Positions 39,637 to 49,260 of a stretch of 64,000 bases of DNA are shown here, piece by piece. Within the stretch, counting starts at the first letter, position 1, and every line of letters starts with the position of its first letter. The notes below the pieces were generated by a model, which was not told the origin of the DNA, ran no database searches, and saw only the letters and a program-made list of their open reading frames with translations. The translations under genes and the position numbers were made by a program. The stretch comes from Corynebacterium occultum (GTDB lineage: Bacteria; Actinomycetota; Actinomycetes; Mycobacteriales; Mycobacteriaceae): NCBI RefSeq assembly GCF_009734425.1, contig NZ_CP046455.1, positions 1,798,001 through 1,862,000 on the forward strand, read 5' to 3'.

Positions 39637-40347
39637 ATGACTAAGAACACAATTCAGCCATCCCTCCGTTCCCGCCAACCCATCTTCGGCGGTGTCGTCC
39701 TGGTTGCGACCACAGCCCTCGTCCTGGTCTCCTGCGGCAATGGCGGTGACACCACGGAGCCCACCACCGGTGCCTTGACCACCACCCAGACAGTTTCTCA
39801 GCCGACCACCGGGGATCCACCGGATACGCCGCAGCCCGGTGGTGACACTGCCACCACCACCGTGAAAACGGATCAGGTGGTCACCACCGTCACTGGACCG
39901 AGCCCACTGGGCCAACCTTCTCTGGCGCAGAAGAACCAGAGTCCCAACGGCTGGGAGGATCTGCTGGTGACTGGGGCACGCCTGGCCACCCATCCCACCT
40001 TTGACCGGGTGGTCTTCGACTTCAGCGGGGGCGGAACCCCCGGCTGGTTCATCGACTTCACTGACACACCCACCCAGCAGGGTTCTGGCTTGCCGGTCGA
40101 ATTCCAGGGAACCACCGCACTCTATGTCGCTATCGAAGGCACGAACTATCCCCCCTTCGATGATCCCGATGCCCCCGTGCTGGGGACCGTGCCTGGTACC
40201 GGAGGGGTGGTTCAGGAAGTCATCTACACCAGTATCTTCGAGGGCCGGACCGAGTATGTCATCGGTCTGGACTCCCGACAACCCTACTCGGTGACCGCCC
40301 TGGAGAATCCCACCCGACTGGTGATCGATATCCTGCAACCCGAGTAA
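39637..40347 (+). CDS. Lipoprotein with AMIN-like domain
   Basis: Exported, lipid-anchored protein of 236 residues. The signal peptide has a hydrophobic core (FGGVVLVATTALVLVSC) and lipobox LVSC, so Cys33 is the likely anchor. A Thr/Pro-rich linker (about 35-95) leads to a C-terminal beta-rich domain (TGARLATHPTFDRVVFDFSG ... SVTALENPTRLVIDI) that resembles the AMIN-like domains of actinobacterial lipoproteins, thought to interact with the cell envelope. Role unknown. A hairpin terminator shared with pnp follows. Confidence 0.8.
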   Translation: MTKNTIQPSLRSRQPIFGGVVLVATTALVLVSCGNGGDTTEPTTGALTTTQTVSQPTTGDPPDTPQPGGDTATTTVKTDQVVTTVTGPSPLGQPSLAQKNQSPNGWEDLLVTGARLATHPTFDRVVFDFSGGGTPGWFIDFTDTPTQQGSGLPVEFQGTTALYVAIEGTNYPPFDDPDAPVLGTVPGTGGVVQEVIYTSIFEGRTEYVIGLDSRQPYSVTALENPTRLVIDILQPE

Positions 40348-40390
40348 ACCCCGGGCAGGAAACCCTGAAGATCCCATCCTTGAATGCAGA

Positions 40391-40439
40391 AATGGCCGGG
40401 GTGCCACCCTCCTTGAGAGAAGGTGACACCCGGGCCATT
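40391..40439. terminator. Hairpin between lipoprotein gene and pnp
   Basis: AATGGCC (40391-40397) pairs with GGCCATT (40433-40439), and the inner GGGGTGCCACC/GGTGACACCC continues the stem with few mismatches. It lies between two convergent genes. Confidence 0.8.
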
Positions 40440-40468
40440 CAAGCTTGCCCAACCTGGGCTAGAAGGGA

Positions 40469-42715
40469 TTAATCTTCCGCAACCGGGACCAGGGAGATCT
40501 TGCCGCGATTGTCGATATCGGCGATCTCAACCTGCAGCTTGTCACCGACGTTGACCACGTCCTCAACCTTCTCGATGCGCTGACCGCCACCGAGGTTGGA
40601 GATGTGGACCAGTCCGTCACGGCCCGGCAGCAGGGAGACGAAGGCACCGAAGGGAACGGTCTTGACGACAGTACCCAGGAAGCGCTCGCCGACCTTCGGC
40701 AGCTGCGGGTTGGCGATGGCGTTGACCTTCTCGATGGCTGCCTCGGCGGCGGAGCCGGAGGCAGCGGAGACGTAGACGGTGCCGTCATCTTCGATGGAGA
40801 TGTCCGCGCCGGTCTCCTCGGTGATGCTGTTGATGGTCTTGCCCTTGGGGCCGATCAACTCACCGATCTTGTTCACCGGGATCTTGACGGTGGTGATGCG
40901 CGGGGCGTGCTCGTTCATCTCATCCGGGCCGTCGATGACCTCAGCCATGGTCTCCAGGATGGTCATGCGCGCCTCGCGGGCCTGCTCGAGGGCATCGACA
41001 AGCACCTTGGAGGGGATGCCGTCCAGCTTGGTGTCCAGCTGCAGGGCGGTGATGAAGCTGTCGGTACCGGCAACCTTGAAGTCCATGTCACCGAAAGCAT
41101 CCTCGGCACCGAGAATATCGGTCAGAGCGACGTATCGGGTTTCTCCGTCGACCTCATCGGAGACCAGGCCCATGGCGATACCGGCAACCGCGGCACGCAG
41201 CGGCACACCTGCGTTGTACAGCGACAACGTCGAGGCACAGACGGAACCCATGGAGGTGGAGCCGTTGGAACCCAGCGCCTCAGACACCTGGCGGATGGTG
41301 TACGGGAACTCCTCGCGGGAGGGGATCACCGGCTGCAGGGCACGCTCAGCGAGCGCACCGTGGCCGATCTCGCGGCGCTTCGGAGAGCCGACGCGACCGG
41401 TCTCACCGGTGGAGTAGGGCGGGAAGTTGTAGTGATGGATGTAGCGCTTGGACTTCTGCGGGGACAGCGAATCAATCTGCTGCTCCATCTTGAGCATGTC
41501 CAGGGTGGTCACGCCGAGGATCTGGGTCTCGCCACGCTCGAAGAGGGCGGAGCCGTGAGCACGGGGGATCAGCTCGACCTCGACACCCAGGTCACGGATA
41601 TCAGAGAGGCCACGACCGTCGATGCGGAAGTTCTCGGTGAGGATCATGTGGCGCACCAGCTTCTTCATCAGTGCGTTGAAGGCGGCGCGGATCTCCTTGC
41701 CGGCGTTCCCATTGTCAGCGAAGGAAGCGCTCAGCGCCTCCTCGACCTGCTCCATGAGAACGTTGGTGGCTTCCTCACGTTCCTGCTTGCCGCCGATCTT
41801 GAGCAGCTCAGCCAGTTTGGCCGAGGCCTGCTTCTCGACAGCCGCGAAGATGTCCTCGCTGTAGGCCGGGAAAAGCTGGAAGGTGCCGGTTTCCTTGGCT
41901 GCCCGCTCCGCCAGTGCGACCTGCGCATGGCAGAGGGTTGCGATGAAAGGCTTTGCTGCCTCCAGGCCCTCGGCGACGACGGACTCGGTCGGGGCCGGAG
42001 CACCCTCAGAGACACGCTTGATGACGGACTCGGTGGCACCGGCCTCAACCATCATGACGGCAACATCTTCGACGGTCTTACGACCCTCCTGGCGGGTGCT
42101 CAGGCGGCCGGAGACGACCATCTCGAAGAGGGACTGATCATGCTGTTCGTGGGTGGGGAAGGCGATCCACTTGCCTTCCGGGTGCTTCTCATCAGCGATG
42201 AGCGCCATGCGCACACCACCGACAGGTCCGGAAACCGGCAGGCCGGAGAGCAGGGTGGAGGCAGAAGCACCGTTGATGGCGACCACATCGTAGTAGTCAT
42301 TCGGGTTCTGGGACATCACTGTGATGACGATCTGCACCTCATTGCGCAGGCCCTTGACGAAAGTGGGGCGCAGCGGGCGGTCGATCAGACGGCAGGCGAG
42401 AATAGCCTCGGTGGAGGGGCGACCCTCACGACGGAAGAAGGAACCGGGGATACGGCCAGCGGCATACATCCGCTCCTCCACGTCCACGGTCAGCGGGAAG
42501 AAGTCCAGGCCCTCGCGGGGCTGGTTGGAGGCGGTAGTGGTCGACAGCAGCATGGTGTCATCGTCCAGGAAGGTGGTTACGGAACCATCAGCCTGACGTG
42601 CCAGCTGGCCGGTCTCGAAACGGATGGTGCGGGTACCGAAGTCCCCGTTGTCGATGGTTACTACGGCCTCAGTGACGCCGTAATCCTCATCCTCGTGAAT
42701 CTCAAAATTGCTCAT
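40469..42715 (-). CDS. pnp: Polyribonucleotide nucleotidyltransferase (PNPase)
   Basis: 3'-to-5' phosphorolytic exoribonuclease and polymerase in mRNA turnover. The 748-residue protein has two RNase-PH-like domains separated by a helical linker (second core segment [20 protein letters not shown]), then a KH domain ([20 protein letters not shown]) and a C-terminal S1 domain ([20 protein letters not shown]). It is downstream of rpsO on the same strand, separated by a strong terminator (42914-42955), so it probably has its own promoter in 42716-42900. Sometimes called gpsI in actinobacteria. Confidence 0.98.
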   Translation of the reverse strand: MSNFEIHEDEDYGVTEAVVTIDNGDFGTRTIRFETGQLARQADGSVTTFLDDDTMLLSTTTASNQPREGLDFFPLTVDVEERMYAAGRIPGSFFRREGRPSTEAILACRLIDRPLRPTFVKGLRNEVQIVITVMSQNPNDYYDVVAINGASASTLLSGLPVSGPVGGVRMALIADEKHPEGKWIAFPTHEQHDQSLFEMVVSGRLSTRQEGRKTVEDVAVMMVEAGATESVIKRVSEGAPAPTESVVAEGLEAAKPFIATLCHAQVALAERAAKETGTFQLFPAYSEDIFAAVEKQASAKLAELLKIGGKQEREEATNVLMEQVEEALSASFADNGNAGKEIRAAFNALMKKLVRHMILTENFRIDGRGLSDIRDLGVEVELIPRAHGSALFERGETQILGVTTLDMLKMEQQIDSLSPQKSKRYIHHYNFPPYSTGETGRVGSPKRREIGHGALAERALQPVIPSREEFPYTIRQVSEALGSNGSTSMGSVCASTLSLYNAGVPLRAAVAGIAMGLVSDEVDGETRYVALTDILGAEDAFGDMDFKVAGTDSFITALQLDTKLDGIPSKVLVDALEQAREARMTILETMAEVIDGPDEMNEHAPRITTVKIPVNKIGELIGPKGKTINSITEETGADISIEDDGTVYVSAASGSAAEAAIEKVNAIANPQLPKVGERFLGTVVKTVPFGAFVSLLPGRDGLVHISNLGGGQRIEKVEDVVNVGDKLQVEIADIDNRGKISLVPVAED

Positions 42716-42913
42716 TCGCGAGTGTGCTCCTTATTTAAGAATTCTTGCTCCGGCGATCGTCGGTGCCGCCGTCTTGCTGTCTTTTGATACAACAGGCTGA
42801 ATTCTAGCAGCTGTCGACCCATCTTCCCATTCCACTTCATGCCCCGCTCCCCGCCCGGCGGCCACCATCCGACCATCCCAGGGGGCGGCCCCTCCCCCCC
42901 GGCCCGAGGTGGG

Positions 42914-42955
42914 GAAAAGAAAAAACCCGCCCGGCCAGTGAATTGGCGAGGCGGG
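42914..42955 (-). terminator. rpsO terminator
   Basis: CCCGCC (42926-42931) pairs with GGCGGG (42950-42955), with an inner GCCA/TGGC stem. On the minus strand the hairpin is followed by TTTTTTCTTTTCC, a strong intrinsic terminator 18 bases after the rpsO stop codon. Confidence 0.93.
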
Positions 42956-42972
42956 ATCTGACTGTCGAAAAA

Positions 42973-43242
42973 CTAGCGACGCAGGCCCAGACGGGAGATC
43001 AGGTCACGGTAGCGGTCGACGTTGTTGTTGGCCAGGTACTTCAGGAGGCCGCGGCGACGACCGACCAGCAGCAGCAGACCACGACGGGAGTGGTGATCGT
43101 GCTTGTGGAACTTCAGGTGCTCGGTCAGGCTGTTGATGCGGGTGGTCAGCATTGCGACCTGCGCCTCGGGGGAACCGGTGTCGGTCTCGTGCAGACCGTA
43201 CTCGGAAAGGATGCTCTTCTTCTGCTCAGTGCTCAGTGCCAT
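42973..43242 (-). CDS. rpsO: 30S ribosomal protein S15
   Basis: Binds the central domain of 16S rRNA early in 30S assembly. The 89-residue protein has the standard S15 length and sequence ([44 protein letters not shown]). ATG 43242 has AGGAG 8 bases upstream; the open frame to 43320 is not coding. Monocistronic by the terminator downstream. Confidence 0.98.
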   Translation of the reverse strand: MALSTEQKKSILSEYGLHETDTGSPEAQVAMLTTRINSLTEHLKFHKHDHHSRRGLLLLVGRRRGLLKYLANNNVDRYRDLISRLGLRR

Positions 43243-43395
43243 GAGTTTTCTCCTGGTGATTATTTCAGTCCACATAAAAGAATCCGCTGTTTCCAGCGGG
43301 GCGCAACTGTTGTGGACCACAGTTGCAAAACCAGAGAAATTCTAGCACGTCACCCCGGAAAACACCTATTTCCCCCACTGGGTGGCCCCTTCAGA

Positions 43396-44382
43396 TCAGC
43401 GGCCCTGAACCCCAACGCTGACCGGACTCTCAACGCGCGCAGCCAGCCCACTCAGTCGTTCCATGAACTCCTTGAGGAAGCGCTCCACATCCACGGCAAC
43501 CGCGACCTTGGTGGTCTTGACCGGATCGTTGAGGCGCTCCTCATCACCGATGGTCCGACCGCGGGTCTCCCCCTCGGTGTCCACCTTCATGTTGATGTCC
43601 AGGCAGGTGACCAGGGTGGGGTCAACGGCGACCGCCACCGCCAGGGGGTCATGCAGGCCACAGCCCCCGAGGTGCGGGGCGGTGGTGTCATAGGCCTTGA
43701 TGTAATAGTCGGTGGCCACTGCCAGGAAATCACCACCGGGGGTGCCCAGCTCACGCCACTGGCTGGTCTCCTCATAGGTAAGCAGGGTCTGCAGGGTGAC
43801 ATCCAGGCCGATCATGGTGACATCCTTGGCGCGACGGAAGAGCAGGTCCGTGGCCTCGGGATCCTGGTTGACATTGGCCTCGGCCCAGGGGCGGACATTA
43901 CCCGGGACGCTGAGGGCACCACCCATCATGACGATGTGGGCGTTCTCGGCGAAGTTCTCATCAGCCTCGATCGCGGCGGCGATGGTGGTGGAGGGCCCGG
44001 TGGGGACGATCACGAGATCATCACCGTACTTCTTGACGGATTCCACCAGGAAATCCACGGCACTCCCCGACCGGGCTGCGATGCTGGCATCCGGCAGCTC
44101 GGCCTCGCCGATGCCGTTGACACCGTGGATGAACTCGGAGATCTCCAGAACCTCGAAACCATCCCGTTCCCGCGCGTGGGGGATGCCGGTGTAGACGGGA
44201 ACATCGCTGCGGCCGAAGAGCTCGAGGATGGCCAGGGCGTTGCGCACCCCGGTCTCCACGAGCACGTTGCCATAGGTGCCGGTCACGCCGATGAGCTCCA
44301 GTTCTGGGGAGCCGAGGGCGTAGGCGAGAGCAAGAGCGTCGTCGATGCCGGTATCCAGATCCAGGATGATCTTCTTGGCCAT
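43396..44382 (-). CDS. Inosine/uridine-preferring nucleoside hydrolase
   Basis: Cytoplasmic hydrolase that cleaves the N-glycosidic bond of nucleosides in salvage. The 328-residue protein has the calcium-binding N-terminal motif ILDLDTGIDDALALAYAL (about 5-22), where the Asp cluster is diagnostic, then VPTGPSTTIAAAI, IVMMGGALSVPGN and GGCGLHDPLAVAVAVDP with the catalytic-site His-Asp. ATG 44382 has GAGGAGT 7 bases upstream; the open frame to 44511 is not coding. Whether inosine, uridine or both are used cannot be read from the sequence. Confidence 0.9.
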   Translation of the reverse strand: MAKKIILDLDTGIDDALALAYALGSPELELIGVTGTYGNVLVETGVRNALAILELFGRSDVPVYTGIPHARERDGFEVLEISEFIHGVNGIGEAELPDASIAARSGSAVDFLVESVKKYGDDLVIVPTGPSTTIAAAIEADENFAENAHIVMMGGALSVPGNVRPWAEANVNQDPEATDLLFRRAKDVTMIGLDVTLQTLLTYEETSQWRELGTPGGDFLAVATDYYIKAYDTTAPHLGGCGLHDPLAVAVAVDPTLVTCLDINMKVDTEGETRGRTIGDEERLNDPVKTTKVAVAVDVERFLKEFMERLSGLAARVESPVSVGVQGR

Positions 44383-44467
44383 GGTGATGGAACTCCTCAA
44401 GAGGGTTGAAGTGGGGAAATAATCAGGGCCGGGGGCTCTTCCCACCAAGATGCCCCACCAGACCAGT

Positions 44468-45439
44468 CTATTGCTTCCCGATGTCGAGAGCTGAGCGGGT
44501 ATCCACCACATCCTGGTTGATGGCGCTCAACAGCTGCTCCACGGAAGCGAACTTCTCCATGCCCCGCAACCGTTTCACGAAGGTCACCACCGCGCGATGA
44601 CCGTAGAGGTCGGCGTTACGGTCCAGGATGAAAGACTCCACGCTGCGTTGTTCATCACCGAAGGTGGGGTTGGTGCCCACTGAGATTGAGGTGGGGTAAG
44701 CCACCCCCGGTTCCATGTCCCCGTCGATAGGTTCATCTCCACAGACGGTGAACCAGCCGGCGTAGACGCCATCAGCTGGGAGTGCCACCTGGTCCGGGAA
44801 GTACATGTTCGCGGTGGGGTAACCAAGTTCCTTGCCACCACGACCCGCGCCGCGGACAACCGTCTCCTTGATGGAGTAATCCCGGCCCAGGATCCAACTG
44901 GCCTTCTCCACATCACCGTCCCGCAGGGCCTTGCGGATCTCGGTGGAGGACAAGATGATGCCCTCCTCGGTGAGCAGATCCACGATGTCGACCTGAACGT
45001 CGTACTTCTCCCCCAGCTCCCGCAGGGTGTCAACATTGCCGGCGGCATTGCGTCCGAAGGTGAAGTTCTGGCCGACGATAACGGTCTTGACCTTGAGCAC
45101 CTCCACCAGGACATGGAGGAAGAAATCCTCCGGACTCAACGAGGCCATCTCCCGGGTGAAACGGAAGGCCAGCATGTGGTCCACCCCGAGCTCTGCAGCT
45201 AATTCCGCCCGAGTGGCGACGGTGCCGATCAGCGGAGGCATTTTATCTGGCCTCACCACCGCCAGGGGGTGCGGGTCAAAGGTGGCGAGCACACTGGGCA
45301 GGCCGTATTCCTGCGCACGCGCCGCCGCCGTTCTGATCAGTCGGCGATGCCCCCGATGAATGCCGTCAAACACTCCGATGGTAACGACCGATGCCGCCAG
45401 ATCCTGGGGTACTTCTTCTAGTCCGCGCCAAATATCCAC
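44468..45439 (-). CDS. ribF: Bifunctional riboflavin kinase/FAD synthetase
   Basis: Converts riboflavin to FMN and then FAD. The 323-residue protein has an N-terminal nucleotidyltransferase domain with GVFDGIHRGHRRLI (HxGH motif, about 27-40) and FTFGRNAAGN, and a C-terminal riboflavin kinase domain with GRGGKELGYPTANMYF and a PTSISVGTNPTFG segment. It is divergent from truB with only 29 bases between starts. This ribF-truB neighbourhood is conserved in corynebacteria. Confidence 0.96.
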   Translation of the reverse strand: MDIWRGLEEVPQDLAASVVTIGVFDGIHRGHRRLIRTAAARAQEYGLPSVLATFDPHPLAVVRPDKMPPLIGTVATRAELAAELGVDHMLAFRFTREMASLSPEDFFLHVLVEVLKVKTVIVGQNFTFGRNAAGNVDTLRELGEKYDVQVDIVDLLTEEGIILSSTEIRKALRDGDVEKASWILGRDYSIKETVVRGAGRGGKELGYPTANMYFPDQVALPADGVYAGWFTVCGDEPIDGDMEPGVAYPTSISVGTNPTFGDEQRSVESFILDRNADLYGHRAVVTFVKRLRGMEKFASVEQLLSAINQDVVDTRSALDIGKQ

Positions 45440-45468
45440 CGCTCCATACTAAGGCATAGACTGCCGGT

Positions 45469-46362
45469 ATGAATGATGCACTATCGGGTTCCGGCCTCGT
45501 GATCGTTGATAAGCCGGCCGGGATGACCTCACATGATGTGGTTAGCAGGCTGCGGCGGATTTTCGGGACCAAAAAAGTCGGTCATGCCGGCACCCTGGAT
45601 CCCATGGCCACCGGGGTGCTGGTGCTGGGCATCGAACGTGGCACCCGTTTTCTGGCGCACCTGGTCACCGCCACCAAGACCTATGAAGCCACCATCCGCT
45701 TGGGCGCGGCCACCACCACCGATGATGCTGAGGGAGAGGTGCTCAGCAGCTCCCCCGCCACCGATCTCAACCCGGAGGGGATCAGCGCTGGGGTGGAAAA
45801 ACTCAGCGGGGAGATCATGCAACGCCCCGCCTCGGTCAGCGCCATCAAGATCAACGGCAAACGCGCCCACGAGCTGGTCCGGGAAGGACAGCAGGTGGAG
45901 ATTCCGGCACGTCCGGTCACCGTCCACAGTTTCGAGATCCTCGCCCAGCGTCAGGAGGGGGACTTCCATGACCTGGATGTCAGGGTGCACTGCTCCTCCG
46001 GCACCTATATCCGTTCCCTGGCCCGCGACCTGGGCGAGGACCTGGGAGTCGGCGGGCACCTCACGGCGTTGCGTCGCACCGAGTTGGGGCCCTTCACCCT
46101 GGATGATGCCCTCACCCTGGAGCAGCTGGCGGAAGATCCCCGTCTCTCCCTGAGCCTGGATGAGTCCCTGACCCGCAACTTCCCCGTCCTGCAGGTCACC
46201 ACAGAGGAGGGCGAGGCACTGGCAATGGGCAAGTGGCTGGCACCCCGTGGACTGGAAGGCGTGCACGCCGCAGTCACCCCCGAAGGTAAGGCCGTGGCCC
46301 TGATCAAGGAGAAGGGCAAGCGACTGTCCACGGTCTTCGTCGCCCGCCCCTCCACCCTCTAA
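45469..46362 (+). CDS. truB: tRNA pseudouridine(55) synthase
   Basis: Makes pseudouridine-55 in the T loop of tRNAs. The 297-residue protein has GLVIVDKPAGMTSHDVV and the catalytic motif HAGTLDPMATGVLVLGI, whose Asp is the nucleophile, plus RVHCSSGTYIRSLARDLG. A long GC-rich hairpin (46395-46428) lies between its end and convergent pptT. Confidence 0.97.
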   Translation: MNDALSGSGLVIVDKPAGMTSHDVVSRLRRIFGTKKVGHAGTLDPMATGVLVLGIERGTRFLAHLVTATKTYEATIRLGAATTTDDAEGEVLSSSPATDLNPEGISAGVEKLSGEIMQRPASVSAIKINGKRAHELVREGQQVEIPARPVTVHSFEILAQRQEGDFHDLDVRVHCSSGTYIRSLARDLGEDLGVGGHLTALRRTELGPFTLDDALTLEQLAEDPRLSLSLDESLTRNFPVLQVTTEEGEALAMGKWLAPRGLEGVHAAVTPEGKAVALIKEKGKRLSTVFVARPSTL

Positions 46363-46394
46363 CTACCCACCCCGCGGAACGGGCCCCCAGAAAG

Positions 46395-46428
46395 CGACGC
46401 CCCCACCCCAAGGGGGATGGGGGCGTCG
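46395..46428. terminator. Terminator-like hairpin between truB and pptT
   Basis: CGACGCCCCCA (46395-46405) pairs perfectly with TGGGGGCGTCG (46418-46428), with further C/G pairing in the loop. The right arm overlaps the 14-base motif, so the motif here forms one side of the hairpin. Confidence 0.8.
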
Positions 46429-46435
46429 ATAAGCG
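46422..46435 (-). repeat. Intergenic 14-base motif CGCTTATCGACGCC, copy 3
   Basis: Exact copy on the minus strand, starting 2 bases after the pptT stop codon and reading in the direction of pptT. Its 3' half is an arm of the hairpin at 46395-46428. Confidence 0.7.
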
Positions 46436-46437
46436 GC

Positions 46438-47094
46438 TCAGAGCACCGCCGTGGCGGCGACATAGAAACCATCGCGCTCCACCCAGCGGCCATCAATGAA
46501 AGGCACCGGGGTGGGCCGCACCAGCAGGTAGGAGATGAAGGTGCCGTCCTCACGGATGTCGATCTCCGCCTGCTCAAAACCCAGCCAACGATGCGTCATC
46601 GGGAACCAGGCCTTGTAGGTGGCCTCCTTCGCACAGAAGAGCAACCGATCCGGTGCCGTCACCCCATTTGCCGCCAAACGCTCCAACTGGGCCAACTCCC
46701 CCTCCCGGGCAATTGAACCCAGCACCTCCGGCGGTAGTTCATCCGCCGGTTCCGCATCCAACCCCATGGCACGCACCAGCAACCGCGGAGCCACCACCGC
46801 CGCCCGGAAACCCCGGGTATGGGTCATCGACCCACAGACCTCATCCGGCCACAGCGGCACCCCACGCTCCCCGCGCAGAATCGGCTGACCCTTGTCATAT
46901 CCCAGATCCCGCAGGGCCTGGTGGGCGCACCAGCGGGCATCACCGAACTCGGACTTGCGGATATCCACCGAATGAGACACCAGGGACTGCTCCAGAGGAT
47001 GCAGATCTCGATAATTGTTCAGGTCAATCTCATCCGGGGAGGTCTTGACATAACAGAACCTGGCCGACGTGGGGAAAAGACTGGCTTCAAGCAT
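46438..47094 (-). CDS. pptT: 4'-phosphopantetheinyl transferase (Sfp/PptT type)
   Basis: Attaches phosphopantetheine from CoA to carrier proteins such as fatty acid synthase, Pks13-type condensing enzymes and siderophore synthases. The 218-residue protein has the Sfp-family motifs GVPLWPDEVCGSMTHTRGF (about 78-96), GLDAE (111-115, Mg binding) and FCAKEATYKAW (153-163). ATG 47094 is chosen on family N-terminus; the longer frame to 47208 lies wholly within pptH. It overlaps the pptH end by 8 bases. In mycobacteria the PptT/PptH pair adds and removes the same group. Confidence 0.93.
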   Translation of the reverse strand: MLEASLFPTSARFCYVKTSPDEIDLNNYRDLHPLEQSLVSHSVDIRKSEFGDARWCAHQALRDLGYDKGQPILRGERGVPLWPDEVCGSMTHTRGFRAAVVAPRLLVRAMGLDAEPADELPPEVLGSIAREGELAQLERLAANGVTAPDRLLFCAKEATYKAWFPMTHRWLGFEQAEIDIREDGTFISYLLVRPTPVPFIDGRWVERDGFYVAATAVL

Positions 47095-47896
47095 GATCAG
47101 TCTCCTCCCGCAGCACCTCATAAGGCCATTCCTGAATATCACCGTGACGCTCCCACTCCCGGGGGTAACCGAGGGACACCTCAATATGGGGCACCCCCGA
47201 CACCTCAATCACACCAGGCATGTGCAGGTGACCGTAGATGACCGCCTCCGCACCATAACGCTCCGCCCAATTCCGGGTGTGCCGGGTCCCGCACCACAAC
47301 GCCAGCTCAGTCCACCGCAGATGCTGGGTCGGCTCCTGCACCAGGGGCCAGTGGTTGATCAGCACCGTCGGCCCGTTGATCCGGCTGAGCCGCTTGATGG
47401 AATAGGCCAGGCGGTCCCAGCACCAGGCACGCACATCAACGAAGGGAGCAATGGCGAATTCATCGGTCATCATCACCTGACGCTGCTTGGCCGCCTCCAC
47501 CGCCTGCTCCACCGTCATCCCCTGGGGACGGAAGCTGTAGTCATAAAGGGTGAACAGCGGCACCACCGTCACCCCGTTGAACACCGGATAAGGATCCTCC
47601 GGGGTGAGCACGTCGATGCGTCGACAGCCTGCGACCAGCTCATCATATTTCTCCCGACCCTGATAGCGGTCCTGGGAACGGGAAAACAGCTCATGGTTAC
47701 CCGGAACCCAGATGACACAGGCGAATCGGCCACGGAGCTCCGCCAGCACCCGCAGCACCAGATCGGTGCGTTCCGCGACATCCCCGGCCACAATCAGCCA
47801 GTCACCCGGATCCCGGGGCTGGATCTGATCCACCTTCACGGTATTGGCCTTCACCGCCGCATGGAGATCCGACACCGCCCACAACGTTCTGCTCAT
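47087..47896 (-). CDS. pptH: Metallophosphoesterase, PptH-like (phosphopantetheinyl hydrolase)
   Basis: The 269-residue protein has the calcineurin-like metal motifs VSDLHAAV, VAGDVAER, VPGNHELF, INHWPL and IYGHLHMPG in order. It overlaps pptT by 8 bases and dinF by 4. M. tuberculosis Rv2795c, its neighbour-equivalent, is PptH, reported to strip phosphopantetheine from carrier proteins, opposing PptT; by gene order this is the best orthologue candidate here. A paralogue of similar length lies at 51029-51823. Confidence 0.85.
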   Translation of the reverse strand: MSRTLWAVSDLHAAVKANTVKVDQIQPRDPGDWLIVAGDVAERTDLVLRVLAELRGRFACVIWVPGNHELFSRSQDRYQGREKYDELVAGCRRIDVLTPEDPYPVFNGVTVVPLFTLYDYSFRPQGMTVEQAVEAAKQRQVMMTDEFAIAPFVDVRAWCWDRLAYSIKRLSRINGPTVLINHWPLVQEPTQHLRWTELALWCGTRHTRNWAERYGAEAVIYGHLHMPGVIEVSGVPHIEVSLGYPREWERHGDIQEWPYEVLREETDHA

Positions 47897-49260
47897 GGCT
47901 GACGGGCCCCCTCATCTGCCCCACTGTCCGGGGTCTTCTCTTCACTGTCCAGTACTACCGCAGCCCAACGCATGGACCGGAACCGCCAGACTACCGCCAC
48001 CAACCGGAGGAGGATGAAAGCCAACAGCCCACACCACACCCCAGTAAGCCCACCGTCGACAAGATAGGAGATCCACACCCCGGGCACGAAACCCAAAAGC
48101 ACCGAAGCGATGGTGGCATTGCGCAGGAAAGCCGCGTCCGCAGCCCCCAGCAGCACCCCATCCAGGGCGAACACCACCCCACCGGCGATGATCATCACCA
48201 CCAGCAGCCACCAGGGCCAGGCCAACGCCTCCAGCACCGCCTCATCAGTGCTGAAGATCCGTGGAATCACCCCTGCCCCGAGGGCGAAAACCAGCCCCAG
48301 CAGAGCGGCGAAGGCCAGCGAATAATAGGTCACCCGCTTACCGACGTCCCGGGCCGCGGCCACCGTACCCGCACCCAGCGCCGCACCGGTCAAGGTCTGC
48401 GCCGCAATAGCCAGGGAATCCAACACCAGGGTGATGAAATTCCACAGCTGCAGCATAATCTGGTGTGCCGCCAGCGAAGCAGTGCCGAAACGGGCAGCCA
48501 CCGCAGCCGCCGAAAGGAAGGCGATCTGGAAGGACAGGGAACGCAAGATCAGATCCCGACCCAACACCATCTGGCGACGAATAATCCCCAGATCCGGGGC
48601 CCAGCCACCAAGATGACTACGCCACAACATCACCAGGAAACAGGAGGCGGTGATCGACAGACCGATCACATTGGCGAAAGCCGAACCGATCAAACCGAAC
48701 TGGGCGACCAGCACCGGCACCAGGATCGCGCCGGGGATCACCCCGGCAAGCGTGAAGTAGAGCGGTGCCCGGGTGCTGCGGATTCCCCGCAACCAGCCAT
48801 TTCCGGCCATGGTGAGCAGGGAAAGTGGGATGCCGATACTCTCGATGCGCAGCCACTTCGTTGCTTGCGTCGCGATGTCTGCATCACCGGTGAGCCAGAG
48901 CGTGAGCCAGGGGGCGCTGATCAGGACCAATGTGGCCAGTGCCAGACCAACACCGAGTGCCACCCAGCTGGCCTGGACTCCCTCAGCGATCGCCTCCCGC
49001 CGCTTCCCCGCTCCGTAGAGGCGAGAGGAACGTGCGGTGGTGCCGTAGGAGAGGAAGGTCAACTGGGTGGTCACCGTGGACTGGATGGCGGTGCCGGCGG
49101 CCAGGGCGGCCAGTTCAAAGGCCCCCAGTCGACCGACGACCGCGGTATCCAGCAGCAGGTAGAGAGGGTTGGCGGCCAGCACTCCTAGAGTGGGCAGCGC
49201 CAGGGCGAAGATCTGCCGGGCGCTGACCTTCTCCCCTACTTCACGGTCAGTAGGGCTCAC
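47893..49260 (-). CDS. dinF: MATE family efflux transporter (DinF-like)
   Basis: Integral membrane multidrug/organic-cation antiporter. The 455-residue protein has about twelve hydrophobic helices and MATE features: ALPTLGVLAANPLYLLLDTAVVGRLG near the N-terminus and AAHQIMLQLWNF in the C-terminal half. C-terminal 25 residues are charged. It overlaps nrnA and pptH by 4 bases each, so translation is coupled through nrnA-dinF-pptH-pptT. The name DinF comes from E. coli; no SOS box is seen near it here. Confidence 0.92.
   Translation of the reverse strand: MSPTDREVGEKVSARQIFALALPTLGVLAANPLYLLLDTAVVGRLGAFELAALAAGTAIQSTVTTQLTFLSYGTTARSSRLYGAGKRREAIAEGVQASWVALGVGLALATLVLISAPWLTLWLTGDADIATQATKWLRIESIGIPLSLLTMAGNGWLRGIRSTRAPLYFTLAGVIPGAILVPVLVAQFGLIGSAFANVIGLSITASCFLVMLWRSHLGGWAPDLGIIRRQMVLGRDLILRSLSFQIAFLSAAAVAARFGTASLAAHQIMLQLWNFITLVLDSLAIAAQTLTGAALGAGTVAAARDVGKRVTYYSLAFAALLGLVFALGAGVIPRIFSTDEAVLEALAWPWWLLVVMIIAGGVVFALDGVLLGAADAAFLRNATIASVLLGFVPGVWISYLVDGGLTGVWCGLLAFILLRLVAVVWRFRSMRWAAVVLDSEEKTPDSGADEGARQP

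Noticed and set aside
40604-42787. 727-codon plus-strand frame
   Set aside because: Antisense to pnp, which is certain; no domain or ribosome site.
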